Positions 46,961 through 58,100 of a DNA stretch of 64,000 nt are shown here, piece by piece. The notes beneath the pieces were generated by a model, which did no database searches, was not told the origin of the DNA, and saw only the letters and a list, made by a program, of their open reading frames with translations. Source of the stretch: Xiphias gladius (Eukaryota; Chordata; Actinopteri; Istiophoriformes; Xiphiidae); the NCBI RefSeq assembly GCF_016859285.1, contig NC_053414.1:8382517-8446516 (forward strand), in the 5' to 3' direction. Each line of letters begins with the position of its first letter. Position 1 is the stretch's first letter. The position numbers were made by a program, and so were the translations under genes.

Positions 46961-47384
46961 GTGCGTGCGTGTGTGCGTGCGTGCGCCAATGAGAAGAAGT
47001 GAGAGAGATAAAAACATTTTTATTAAAAAAAGATTCCAATTTCAGGATTATTTTCAAATGTTTAGTCTGTGTGTCATTTGAGTCCGTCAAACTAAAAATC
47101 AACCCCAGAAAGCAGCAGCCCCCCCCACCCCACCCCACCCCCCGCAAACAAACCAGAAGAATTTGATTGAAATGCTCACAACACATAGCCAAGAAGATAA
47201 ATGTTACAACTACAGGCTTCAAATAAGAAGGACACACTTACAAATGAACATGTTTAAAGACTCGGGGACAAAGTCCGCTGTGTTTTTAACCTCACTAAAG
47301 CTAAGGACTCACCAGCTCCTCGCAGTCTTCATCTGTTTGAACATCACTCGCCTCCAGAGACATTTTAGCAGTTGCGCTAAACAT
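35199..47384 (-). CDS. iqce: IQ motif-containing protein E
   Basis: IQCE works at the primary-cilium base, where with EFCAB7 it anchors the EVC-EVC2 complex for Hedgehog signalling. Coding exons in transcript order: 47313-47384, 46827-46868, 46633-46678, 46380-46529, 46296-46352, 45219-45320, 44934-45004, 44406-44519, 44278-44328, 44116-44186, 43958-44030, 43617-43657, 42689-42840, 41274-41329, 40930-41159, 40602-40709, 39386-39680, 39165-39251, 38487-38614, 37485-37564, 35640-35738, 35199-35323. Phases agree; the sum is 2250 nt (749 aa; human about 695). Family landmarks are YREKEDMYDEIIRLKK, LNGLKQRILKLEQQC, TTNLEELKITVETYFEE and GYREWSKQRLLRR. Long coiled coil precedes IQ motifs near residues 564-577, 580-594 and 629-644. 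The tail SDDSDDIIVSPSRP resembles the human C-terminus. Choice among triplicated copies of exons 19-20 is arbitrary. Some short 5' exons are less certain. Confidence 0.92.
36460..38957 (-). repeat. Tandem triplication of an iqce segment (about 818-bp unit)
   Basis: Three head-to-tail copies begin with 'acaattgtaataatgtgttt' at 36460, 37321 and 38139. Spacing is 861 and 818 bp; the third copy ends near 38957. Copies 2 and 3 differ at only a handful of positions, mostly one-base indels. Copy 1 carries many scattered small insertions. Each copy holds an IQ-motif exon (36812-36949, 37666-37793, 38487-38614) and a following exon (36630-36709, 37485-37564, 38303-38383). One pair adds 208 nt, which is not a multiple of three, so pairs cannot be chained in frame. 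Confidence 0.92.
36812..36949 (-). pseudogene. Broken copy of the iqce third IQ-motif exon
   Basis: Homologous to the intact 128-nt exons at 38487-38614 and 37666-37793 but 138 nt long with several small insertions. Read in the expected phase it begins AVGATNRS as in the others, then diverges and meets TGA after about 24 codons. Either a degenerate duplicate or poorly resolved sequence. Confidence 0.8.
41483..41690 (+). repeat. Dispersed teleost repeat, family A, copy 5
   Basis: Blocks 'taaaatgtcacaaaatagtg', 'cccatcacaattccccaacg', 'gacgacttcaaatcgcttgt', 'tttgtccgaccagtgcacca' and 'gcgattaatcgacagatcg' follow the family A order. It lies in an iqce intron. Confidence 0.65.
42043..42168. repeat. 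(TATTA)n pentanucleotide array
   Basis: About 25 near-perfect TATTA units in the iqce intron between coding exons 13 and 14. Confidence 0.97.
45880..46100 (+). repeat. Dispersed teleost repeat, family E, copy 1
   Basis: Contains 'agctagtgaacatagaggat', 'agaagactggatattggact' and 'aaatgaatgctaatgttact'. The same blocks occur in reverse complement at 58190-58400 and, for the 3' part, at 56070-56260. It lies in an iqce intron. Confidence 0.55.
46898..46983. repeat. (TG)n microsatellite with CG interruptions
   Basis: Long TG run with GTGCGTGCG-type interruptions at its right end, in the first iqce intron. Confidence 0.95.
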
Positions 47385-47690
47385 CGCGGTAGAACAAACG
47401 TTACGTTAAGTTGGAAAAATTGACTTCCTCCGTGTGTGGCACTCTCATTTTTTTTTCTCCCCCCTCAAACTCAAGCGGCTCACTTCAGGTTTCCCCGCTT
47501 GCTAGTAGTAGTAAAAACACGGGGCAACAAAAGAGACGTTAGCTATGCTACAACGCGAAATGTCCCTCCACAACCCTGCGGATTCTCCACGTAACGGGCC
47601 GGTGGTGCGGCGACAGACGCAGTTGACCATAGCTTCCCGAAAATCCGTTAAAACGCTGTCTCCTCTCCGGGCAGATGTTACTGTTTTCAC
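47385..47690 (-). promoter_or_regulatory. iqce promoter region, possibly bidirectional
   Basis: GC- and CG-rich compared with its surroundings and placed immediately upstream of the iqce start codon. An open frame on the opposite strand starts at 47691, so the region may drive divergent transcription. Human IQCE is, from memory, head to head with BRAT1; no BRAT1 sequence was recognised here. Confidence 0.45.
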
Positions 47691-47846
47691 ATGAGGGCTG
47701 CGAGATTGAGTCGTCTAGCAACCAGGCAGCTGTTAATGAGCTGCGTTAAACTGGCTAGAAAGAGTCGGAGCGCTACCGGAAACTACGTGATACGCCTTCA
47801 AAATAAAATCGCAAACACCCTGAAAGGATTGCAAAGTGGTATCAAA
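47691..47846 (+). other. Candidate first exon of an unrecognised divergent gene
   Basis: Opens with ATG and runs 52 codons without a stop to a GTATGT donor-like site at 47847. The peptide starts MRAARLSRLATRQLL and is rich in Arg, Ser and Leu without acidic residues, which would fit a mitochondrial presequence. I recognise no family. It may equally be a chance open frame in a GC-rich promoter. Confidence 0.2.
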
Positions 47847-48294
47847 GTATGTTTATTTGGATACATTTATAACTTATTATTGTATTTTAATCAAATGTGT
47901 TTTGAAATAGGGAGGATATCTTTGACGTTTAAAGAACATTTCAACGCGTTTTTCAATAAGAGTTTTAATATGAAAGTTCAAACCAGCTGCACATTTGCAG
48001 CTTGACAACGCTTTTATCCAAACCGCAGCCCAGGGCTAAATGTTATTACTTTTTCTACCTCTCCTTTCCTTCTGACTAATTTCCTCACGTTTCCCATTGG
48101 TTGAGACTTGCAAAAAGGCGGGGATTCAAGTATTTTTCTCCAATAGCATTAGAGGCGGAGATGAGGAAAAGAGAAGGTAACGGAGACTTTTGAGACAAAT
48201 CCAGTGTTCTGTGTTCAGTGTGTGTTAGCTTCTGATCACAGCAAGTCAACCTGGGACTTCAGTGTTACAACATGTCACACACATGCAGAACATG

Positions 48295-48337
<43 letters not shown>

Positions 48338-49855
48338 TGAAAAGTGTGATAAGTTTATAAGTACTTATCACAAATAGCTTTTATACATAGATGACAATTT
48401 TTTGTACCAAATCAAAGACCGTATCCTCGCAGTAGCTTTAAAACTTACATCTTTCCTGCTGCTATTTTTCTCGTTTTACATTGGCATAAATAAGAGTACA
48501 TCTAAATATATTCCGAAACGTATTTGAAATGCAGCATCTGATTAGTAACATACTGTAATAGTAACAACAGTTGAGCAAAACTTGGGTTTGCAACTAAATT
48601 TCCAGTTCTAACCTGTCAGTCCAAATATTGGCTGTTTACTACTGTGTTTTTCTTTCTCTCATTGCTGAACGCTCCTCATCGTCCACTACTTTCTGGAAGT
48701 ATCCCGTTCTCGTTCATTTCCACTTCCAGAATCTTCCTCCCCTCGTCATTTCCATTCTTCCTTTCCTCTCCCGAAAGGTAAGAGACAGCAGCGCGGCACA
48801 GCTGATGAGAGAAGTTCAGGGAATGACTGACAAAAGATGGATATTTTCTTTATTTTGAGTATGTCAGGACTGCATGGACGCTCGCGTCTCTCGGCCTACA
48901 GACCAGCCTAGTGGCATGAAGTAGGGGTCACCCTTTTAATGTGGATGATGCACCTATACTGTCTTTACCAGAAGAGATATCAGCATGATTAAGGTCTGCA
49001 TTGCTGGATAAATCTGGGCATGTTCAAAATTTACGGATGAATAGAAAAACTGGTAAACCTCTTCCACTCTCTCATGTACAGTGCACTGCCCACCGCTTCT
49101 TCTGCATCGTTCCTCACACTATCCTCTTCCCTGCAAACTCTGGAAAGAAGTAACCTCTTGTTACTGTATCATGTTCTCATGCACAGTGTTTGTACAGGTG
49201 GTGGACCCCCAGAGCCACGCAGCCAGGCGGGCCAGCATACTTTTGTTCAGGGCAAATAAACCCCATTGCAAATCTCAGCTGATACAGTCGTCAGTTTTCT
49301 TACGAAAAGAGTTAAACCGGTCCAAGAAAGTGGTTGTTTTGAGCCCAGAAAAGCTGAGTTTACCCTCCAACTGTGAGTTAATAAACCAGCAGACCATATG
49401 CCGTAGCTAGAGTCTTTTCATTTACTGGACATGTAATTCGAAACACAGGCCGTTTGACTGGTGGCTTTGCAGATCCTCAGTTTTACCAAATCCTGGTCTT
49501 TAGAACAAAGCCCATCCCCTATTTTCGCTGTATCCGCAGAGATGATGGGTACATAGCACTGAACAACCAGGATTTCATCCCACAGCATTTAAAACAGAAT
49601 GAACTTGTTATGATGCGCACCGTAGCTTTTGTCTGACAGTCTAAAAGTCAACAAGTGTTTTATACAGGCCCACACCTACTGGAGGACATTATCAGTGGTG
49701 TGAGCACGCAAACAACAGTCCAATCAACACCTGTGTCTCCAGCTGATAACCCAATCAACCTAATATTGTGGAAAATCTGCTGTGCAGTGTGAGTTTCAGT
49801 TGTTACTGTGGATGCGAGTTCTGTATTTCTGTGTGACTAATATAATTTTGAAAAA

Positions 49856-49861
49856 ATAAAG
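49856..49861 (+). terminator. Polyadenylation hexamer of unknown owner
   Basis: AATAAA preceded by A/T-rich sequence, located 3' of the open stretches at 49196-49636. It could end a plus-strand transcript from the iqce-side promoter; this is unproven. Confidence 0.25.
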
Positions 49862-51378
49862 AAACAAGCATGAAGCGATCCCCTCAAACAACCCTAATCA
49901 CTAAACAGACAAAATCTTCCTTCAGGTGCTCTTCCGCTAAATATTTCATGTTTCCTTTTATTCGGTTTTATTTTCGTTGTTGCTGGATGAACGATAGAGA
50001 CATCTACGTTATGTGTGCGTGTGTGCATGTGTTGGTGTTGGTGTGTGTAAGAAAGTTTCATGGCAGAGGTAGCATGTCTGCCACCTAGTAAATGTCAAAC
50101 TGCTCTGCATGTTACCTGGAGGCCGGAGAACCTGGAAGCCGAACCAGTGGGGATTTTGATCTGCAAACACACCATTACTTAAATAATAGACAGATTAATG
50201 ATTTTGGTCATTTTTTTTTAATTTGGTGGAATTTTGATTTGGAATCACATATCGAGCAAATTTAAATATTTTGAAATTCCTGAATTTGTAATGTTTTAGC
50301 CCATTTAGTACAAATTGCATGTAGGCCTGACAGGACTCCTGACCATTTACCGTAAGCATCACAGTGAACTTCAAGCCTCTTTTTTTACTGTTGTCAGCTT
50401 TATTGCTGGTTTCTCTACACCTTTCTCTCGATCAACCACCGATTAAACGAATTAACGTTATTAATGTTAACAATGAACATGATACAGATGTCTGTGTATT
50501 CACCACACTGTACATTCACAGTGTAAATATTAATATTATATTAGCCGGCTCAGTTTCAGGGTCCCGGTGTTGGTTCACTGACACACTCTTGTGGTTTACT
50601 GGGACGCCTGAATATACCGGAGTCATTGTTGATGTTATCAGTAACACCTTTGCTTTTCCTACTATGAAAGGTGGAAATGTCTGCTGAGATAAAGGACTTT
50701 GTCATGTTGAAGACTTCACACAAGTGAAATATGTGATCAAACTACAACAGAGATCTGCTCTGCAGCTTCCAAACAGTTATTGATGTCTTTTTGATTAATA
50801 AATGTTTTAAGATTGACTGCAACCCGAGGAAGTTCGGTTATATTTTAATAATCCCGGTGGGGAAACTGACTTTCTTCGTTTGAGCAGAACCAAAAATATA
50901 GGCGGGCAGGCAGGAGGCAGCACCCAGTGACCAATCCCAATCCTGATGATGGTGCTTTGCTCAAGGGCAATGACAGGGAGCAGTGCGACAGGCTGCTGAG
51001 GAAAAACACCTGAAGTCTCTTTAACTGGAAATGGAAGAAAACCTCAGGAATTACTCCCTTTCTATCTGTATTCAGGCTTGATTGTAGTTAGAAAGAGGTT
51101 GTTGGATTTGTTGCTGCTTTAGTCATATATCATGTAGAGCAATGTCCTTGCTGTCGTTCTCTGAATGTCCAGATGGGGGCGACGTGGTTTGAGCTGAGCT
51201 GTATCCAGCATCAAGCAGCCCAGGCCCAGGCCATGCTTTTTACAAATGCACCACCTTCAGCAAAACCCTCAAAATATCGTTTTGACTCCATACCTGACTC
51301 AAACACTTAACAAATGATGGCAGTTGTCCTTGACTCATTTTCATTTGATGGAGACTGCACATAAAAACACAGAGGCGT

Positions 51379-51419
<41 letters not shown>

Positions 51420-52316
51420 AACCCCACCTATTCCACAGGCTGTGCAGGTCAGTATTTTGCATAAATATTGACACAATGGTGATGAAAACGTCTACATGCA
51501 AACTTGTACAAATTAGCAAATTAAAGGAGAAGACACCAAGTAACTAGTCTTATGTGGAAGGCGTGGAGGATGGACACTGCAGGACTCAACACTGTGGCTG
51601 AAACAGTTAACTCTGTAAAAGTTTTCTGGACCAAACACTCCGATCAGACATTTCAACACACAGGCAACACAGCACCATTAACATGATCAGATTCATGGTT
51701 AAAGAGTGCCACAGGAGGAGATACAAGCAAAGCAGCTCAAAAGGCTTAACTGGATACACTGGCTTCCCATGGGGCTTATGTTTTGCCATGCTATTATTAC
51801 TGTATTATAGGCGTGCGGAAAAGATAAGCACAGATGCCCGTCAACAGTCTCTCCTGTATAAATAAAGGGGAATGTGCAGGCAGGAGTCATGACAGAGCCC
51901 AGGGGAGGAGGACGGAAGAGGCAGGCAAGGGCTGACCGGACCAGCAGATGGAAACGGGTGGAATCACAGGGAAAAGAACAAGGTCAGGAAACAACTATTA
52001 TTCCAAAAAACTTTTTTTCCTTACCTGCGTGCACAGCTGCAGACAGCCCTACTCAACGCAGCCCCTCCAAGCAGAGCATTTCACAGTTCCTAATGTTACG
52101 CATTATGTTGTATCATACAGTGTGGAGTTTGTGTGTGGGACCAAGAGAGAAAGACGGGGCCAGGTAGAGTGTAAAGTTAAAACAGACGTAACCTCCAACC
52201 CTACAGGACATACAGGTTACCGTGACAAGATGTCACCAGGGGCAATTAAAGGTAGAGAGAGAAAAAGGACAAGAGGCCCGCTGCCTGCAGCAGAGCTGAG
52301 ACAGAAATACAGCCAG

Positions 52317-52589
52317 CTACAGGTGTATTTCTGTCTCTTCTGATTCACCCAAAAAGTGTTGGATGGGGTGGTGGCCAGGGCTCTGTAAAGGCCAGTCAAG
52401 CTGGGGAAACCGTTTCTTTATGGACCCGGCCTTGTGGCCGCCGGCGGTGTCATGTAGAAACAGAAGCGGACCTTCCCCAAACCGTTCATACAAAGTTTGA
52501 AGCACACTGTGGTCTAAAATATCACCGTATGCTACAGCATTAAGATTTCCCCTGGCTGAAACGAGGGGCCTATCCCAGACCGCGAGCAC
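52317..52589 (-). mobile_element. Decayed Tc1-type transposase fragment
   Basis: Minus-strand frame reads like the catalytic part of a Tc1/mariner-superfamily transposase: RPLVSARGNLNAVAYGDILD, then FGEGPLLFLHDTAGGHKAGS around the second catalytic Asp, then QLDWPLQSPGHHPIQHFLGE where active members have SPDLNPIEHLWDE. The third catalytic acid (Glu of the IEHLW block) is Gln here, and the Asp of SPD is Gly. N-terminal and distal C-terminal parts are missing. A dead fragment. Confidence 0.8.
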
Positions 52590-52640
52590 AGCCCCGGACT
52601 AAGTGCAGGAAAGTATGAACAGACATAACAGACTTTGGTC

Positions 52641-52696
52641 AGAGAGATAGATAGATGGACAGATAGATGGACAGATAGATGGACAGATAGATAGAC

Positions 52697-52744
<48 letters not shown>

Positions 52745-52764
52745 GGACAGATAGATAGATAGAC

Positions 52765-52800
<36 letters not shown>

Positions 52801-52877
52801 GGACAGATAGATAGACAGATAGATAGATAGATAGACAGACAGATAGATAGACAGATAGATGGATAGATAGATAGATG
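52641..52877. repeat. GATA/GACA compound microsatellite
   Basis: More than 230 bp of GATA units interrupted by GACA and GGACA, with internal higher-order pattern (blocks of 'gatggacagata'). It abuts the Tc1 fragment. Bkm-like GATA/GACA repeats are often polymorphic and are enriched on sex chromosomes of some vertebrates. Confidence 0.97.
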
Positions 52878-53280
52878 TTCTCCAATAGTTGCCCACTGAT
52901 GATCTGTTTGTTTCATAGCCAACCCAGCACAGACACACACAGGGCCCTGAAGACAAACAGTGGTCTGTCGGTTGGTGAATGGCTCTATCCATGTGTGAAC
53001 TGCGGGTGAGCGGATCTCAATTAGAAGGAGGGAAAGCAGGGGGAAATATGGATGCGGAGGAAATTAGTCATTAGTTGGCTAATGGTTCGGATGGTACTCA
53101 GTGGGATATATGTGTGTGTGTGTGTTGGTACGGTACACAGCGGGGTCGCAGGGGGTGGGGGTGCTTTGCCAAAATCGCAGCACTCTCCCTCCAGCTCCTC
53201 TGCCTGCACCAAGGGGCGTGTGCTGACGTTAGAAAAAAGAAAAAACTCCCAGTCCTGCAACTCCTGCAGCTCCTGAGAGG

Positions 53281-53443
53281 CAGTCTGAATTTTCAGTCAG
53301 GGGACACTCATCATCAGCCAGCGCAGAGCAGCTCTCTCTCCGTCCCTCCCTCGGACACCCCCACATTCACTCGCTCCTTTCTCGCTCCGTCCGCCTCAAG
53401 CACAGAATCGGTTTGTCTCTCCTCCTCTTGACACACGGCAATC
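53281..53443 (+). promoter_or_regulatory. Probable fscn1 5' UTR / proximal promoter
   Basis: Pyrimidine-rich, GC-rich sequence just upstream of the fascin ATG, merging into the CpG-rich first exon. No TATA box was identified and the start site was not resolved. The ATG at 53444 has A at -3. Confidence 0.4.
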
Positions 53444-54419
53444 ATGTCCGCAAACGGCGCCGACGGGGACCTGCTGCAGATCCCTCTGGGGCTCATCAAT
53501 AGCAACGGGAAGTATCTGACGGCGGAGACCTTCGGCTTCAAAATCAACGCCTCGGCCGGCAGCCTGAAGAAGAAGCAGACCTGGACCCTGGAGCAGACCG
53601 GGGAGGACGGCAGCGCCGTGTTCCTCCTCTCCCACCTGGGCCGCTACCTCGCCACGGACAAAGACGGCAACGTTACCGCGGACAGCGAGACGCGCGGCCG
53701 GGACTGCCGCTTCGTTATCACCGCGCACGAGGACGGGCGGTGGTCGCTGCAGTCCGAGCCTCACGGCCGGTTCCTCGGGGGCAGTGAGGACCGGATCACC
53801 TGCTTTGCGCAGGCGGCCTCGCCGGGGGAGAGATGGAGCGTTCACCTGGCCGTGCACCCGCAGGTCAACCTGTACAGCTTCGCGCGCAAGCGCTTCGCCC
53901 ACCTGAGTGCTCAGGGGGAGCGGCAGGAGGTGTCCATAGACCGGGATGTCCCATGGGGGGTCGACTCGCTGGTGACACTGGTCTACCGCGATCAACGCTA
54001 CCACCTGGAGACCTCCGACAACCGCTTCCTCCGCAACGATGGCAGCCTTTCCACCAAGACGGACAAGGATACCGGCTATATGCTGGAGTTCCGCTCCGGA
54101 AAAGTGGCATTCCGCGATTGCAACGGGCGCTACCTGGCACCCGCGGGCCCCACCGGCACGATGAAGTCTGGGAAGAGCACCCGGGCTGGGAAGGATGAAC
54201 TGTTTGGCCTGGAGCGCAGCCACGCGCAGGTCGTGCTGACTGCCGGCAACGAGAGAAACGTCTCCACGAGGCAAGGTGAGGCTCTGCGGCCACACGGAGC
54301 CAGAGACAGACAGAGAGAGAGAGAGAGAGAGAGGAAAAAAAAATTCACATTTCACCGTACTGATGGAGTCACTGCATAACTGGGCACACACCAAGAGCAG
54401 CTGTTGCATGATGTTGGCC

Positions 54420-54452
<33 letters not shown>

Positions 54453-55109
54453 AAGAGAGCGAGAGAGCAGAACAGAATTAGAGACTTATTCATTTTCCTC
54501 ACACCATGTGTTTTTCATTATCATGCCCCCCCCCTCCCCTCCCGATTCCCTCCCCCCAATTGCCTCCCTCCTTCTGGCCAGCCTCTGCCTAGCTTAACAT
54601 TTTTCTGCAGTAATTCTACCCCTGCATTGTGGCTGCTGGTTCAGGGTCAGCTTCGGTCTACAGTTATCCATCATTCTCTACCTCAGAATAGACTGAGAAT
54701 AGACAGAAAACGAGGAGGGATTTGCGATGGAGACAAAAGGGATAAAATGGAGGGGAAGCAGAGAAAACAGGCTACAAAGAGGGAGGGTTGGTTCAGCTAG
54801 TCCTGCTGAATGTGGATCTTTGTGCCACATGCAACCCCCTTTGTCCTGTCGCCACTCAAATTTTGGTTTGAAACCATCGTTGAGAGGACATTTTAGCCTC
54901 ACAACTTCAAAGGTCTGTTTGCGGGTTAAGACTTGGTTTTAGGGTTCAAGCTAGAATTGGGTTTAGGTTTAGGTTGAGGTTAGGGTAAGGGTAAGGGTGA
55001 AGGTTAGGCTTAGGCATTTATTTGTTATGGTTAAGGTTAGAGAAAGGGGGCAGGGAATGCATTATGTCATTGAGTGTCCCCACAGGGATAGTGGAACGAG
55101 TCTATGTGT

Positions 55110-55155
<46 letters not shown>

Positions 55156-58100
55156 GTGCGTGTGCGTGCGCATTCCAGGAGAGATGGACTATGGAAGAAG
55201 CAAGATAATCTTTGTTTGGACGAGGGCGGTGTAGGGCAGTGACTTGTGACCCCGTCAAGTTATGGCCTTAATGGTAGACCGAGGGGTAACACATCCATTG
55301 TAGGGGCGAGTAGATAGTGTCCAACCTTCACAGTTTTTCTTTCTTTCTAAAGGACCACCTGTGCTTTTGACTCTTTCCTCCAGTAAATCCGAATGGGACA
55401 GTAGGCCCAGTCTTGGCAGGCGCAGGCGTTTTGTCAGCCAGGAGCTCAATGGGAACAGTTAGATTTTGGTGTCAATCCTCTATTGAGGAGCATGATGTTT
55501 TTTTCCTGAACTCTATGGTGAAGGAATTCGCAGCTGTTTTAAGTAATTCAAGATGAGTCCAAGTAAAGCCCCAAGCCTCAAGTCTGATGCATTTAAAAGC
55601 AAGTCTTTATAAACTCATTTCAGGTCCAGATAAAAGTCTTTCGGGTTTTCTGATTTGAACGTTTTCCTTTTAAAGCTGTGCTGCACTAATTTGTATATTT
55701 CTATTGCGATTCTTCAAACGACTACCTGTAATGTGAGTTTGTCACTCACAGCGACGAACCCACGGAGAATTCAAACGACTACCTGTGATGTGAGTTCGTC
55801 GCTCACAGCGACGAACCCACGACGAACCCCGGCTCGGCAGTTTCCCCTCAGCGCCCCTCAGCTCTACAGAGAGTTGTAGTGTCTTTAAGCTCACTGTTCT
55901 GGTTTTATGACCCACGACTTCACTGTTTTGATTAAGTCCCACCGCTCTCATCAACTTAATTTGCAGCATCAGCCGCAGCTGCTCTCAGCAAAAAATGCTC
56001 TATACCGCCTTCGTACGGACAGACAAAGGTGGCAACTACCTGGTGAGGATTGTGAATATTGCACTTGGACTCCTCAGGTGGCCAGAGACAGGACTCCAAG
56101 TGAATGCTAATGTTGCTCCGTGTCTGCTGGATGTGTAAATAGGCAACTATTTGCCAACACTTTTGCAGTACCACCTTTATATCAACTTTAGGCGATACTT
56201 TGTCGGTGTTGTGTTTAGGGCTGATTATGCTGCCCCCACGTGGCCAGATATTGAAAACTGTTTACATAACTGAGACCTAGTCGCTTATAGCTTAGGCTTA
56301 ATAATTAGGCTTTTAAAGTGTGTGGCTAAGAAAAGGTTTCCTGTTGTCTGTGTCTTATGTTCTGCGCCTTTACGAGGCTAAGACTCATTTTGAGTGCACG
56401 TCTGAAGTAATGCAGCTTTGGAAATTCATCACAGAAGAAGCAGACATATTCATTTCTCCACGGTATCCTTATTAGACCAGAATGCAATGCAGCCACAGCC
56501 TTTTTGATGTATTAATGCAACTCTCGTTATCTTCTCATTGGCGTGGACTTGCTTCCTTGCTGCTTACTCTGCTATCATCACCATGCTCTTTTGCTCCTCT
56601 CACCTCTCGCCCGTTCAGGGTCGACACATCCCCTGTGTGGGTGCCACAATACAGCAAATCAGTGTGGCCACACCTTTGACAGCTGGGTACAGACAGTTCA
56701 GATGTCTTGTCCCTTTAAGAGTCCATCTGGGGGACTTCATGAATTAGAGGGTAGGAGAGATTTGGACGAGGAGGAAAACCTCCAAAGACAAATGAAAGCT
56801 GACAGCAGATCGCCCCACTTTTCTAGGCATGGACCTGTCAGCCAATCAGGACGAGGAGGGGGACCAGGAAGTCTTCCAGTTGGAGATGAGCCGTGAGGAC
56901 AGGAAGTGTGCCTTCAGAACCGCTTCTGGAAAATACTGGACCCTGACAGCAACCGGAGGACTGCAGTGCACTGCCTCCACCAAGTAAACACACACACGTT
57001 GTATGTCCCGCACTTTGGTTCACACGTAAGCACCCCCCACAGTCTGTTCATGGAATTTGTTCATGTGTGTGTCACAGATCAACCAACAGCTACTTTGAAC
57101 TGGAGTGGCGCGACGGTCGCGTGTGTGTGCGTGCAGCTAACGGCAAGTATGTGACCGCCAAGAAGAACGGGCAGCTGGCTGCCACTGTTGACAACGCAGG
57201 TCAGTGACATTTCTGAACTGATGGGGAGTCACGAAAAAGGAGCAGGAGTGGAAAGTAACTAATTACGAGTTCTCTCGATAATGTAACCACGGAGCTTTTG
57301 ATGTACGTGTGCCTTTTTGAGTGAAATTGTTCATTTTACCTGGTGTCGCAGCAAAATCAGGATTGTTTTTAAGTCAAGTATTAGTACTTCTTCTTGGCTA
57401 GAATATCTCAGTACTCTTTCCCTCACTAAAGAGGAGAAATAGCAAACCAGGGACCCTGTTTCCCAGAAGCATCTTCAAGTGGGGGTAATCTCAGCACCCT
57501 AGTATGTCTATAGGCTACAATGATCTTACCTTTAAGATGCTTTTGGGAAACAAGGCCCCGATCAGTTTGACACGACCCTAATCAGTCTCTGTCTTCAGGG
57601 GAGGCTGAACAGTTCCTCATGAAGCTGATCAACCGTCCAATCATCGTCCTCCGTGGGGAGCATGGTTTCATCGGGGCTCGTAAAGCCGGAATAGTGACCC
57701 TGGACTCTAACCGAGCGTCCTACGATGTTTTCCAGCTGGAGTTCCACAACGGAGCTTACTCCCTTAAAGGTGGGGGGGTAATCATTTTAAAACACACACA
57801 AAAAAAACAAACAAGTTTACTGAGCTGATGTGGTGTCCTTGCATGTTTTACTACAAGTCAAAGAGTACATTAATTGATAACATGACTGCTGGCCCTAAAA
57901 GCTTTAAGTAAAGCCCAATGAGTATAAAATATGTTTTAGCATTGTAATGGCTTTTGGCTGTTTTTGACTGTAGAAAAGTAAGTCACAGAGCAACAGTGTC
58001 CTCTTTGATACAAGCACTTGGGTGTGCCAAATTCAGGAATGTTCTAATACTATATATAGAGACTTTTACCCAACATTAATTGATTTTTTTTTTTTTTTTT

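Larger units (their letters stand above)
47847..53280. other. Unassigned region between iqce and fscn1
   Basis: No known gene was recognised. It contains a (TA)n run (48300-48334), donor-like and acceptor-like sites (for example CGAAAG|GTAAGAG near 48777), open stretches at about 49196-49410 and 49454-49636 without ATG starts, polyadenylation hexamers at 49856, 50797 and 51861, a CA run (51384-51417), a Tc1 transposase fragment and a GATA/GACA microsatellite. Confidence 0.5.
54276..56826 (+). other. fscn1 intron 1
   Basis: Contains (GA)n and (TG)(GA) runs (54309-54334, 54420-54466), a family D GGGTTA-type repeat with TG run (54905-55175), a 57-bp direct repeat (55713-55828) and a family E repeat (56070-56260). 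No coding exon was seen. Confidence 0.65.

Noticed and set aside
49081-49636. Protein-like frames giving VDPQSHAARRAS and YQILVFRTKPIPYFRC
   Set aside because: Not listed as coding because they lack ATG starts, cannot be joined by phase-consistent splice sites and match nothing recognised. Kept only as part of the candidate transcript finding.
50364-50687. 107-codon open frame beginning with a signal-peptide-like hydrophobic stretch
   Set aside because: The first codon is GTG, not ATG, there is no convincing upstream exon to join, and no family was recognised. The nearby AATAAA at 50797 alone is not enough.
52532-52992. Three overlapping minus-strand frames with YLSI repeats
   Set aside because: They are translations of the GATA/GACA microsatellite, which contains no stop codon in several frames.
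53396-54502. 368-codon open frame on the minus strand
   Set aside because: It is antisense to the GC-rich first fascin exon. The fascin frame matches a known protein across five exons, so the opposite-strand frame is a compositional shadow.
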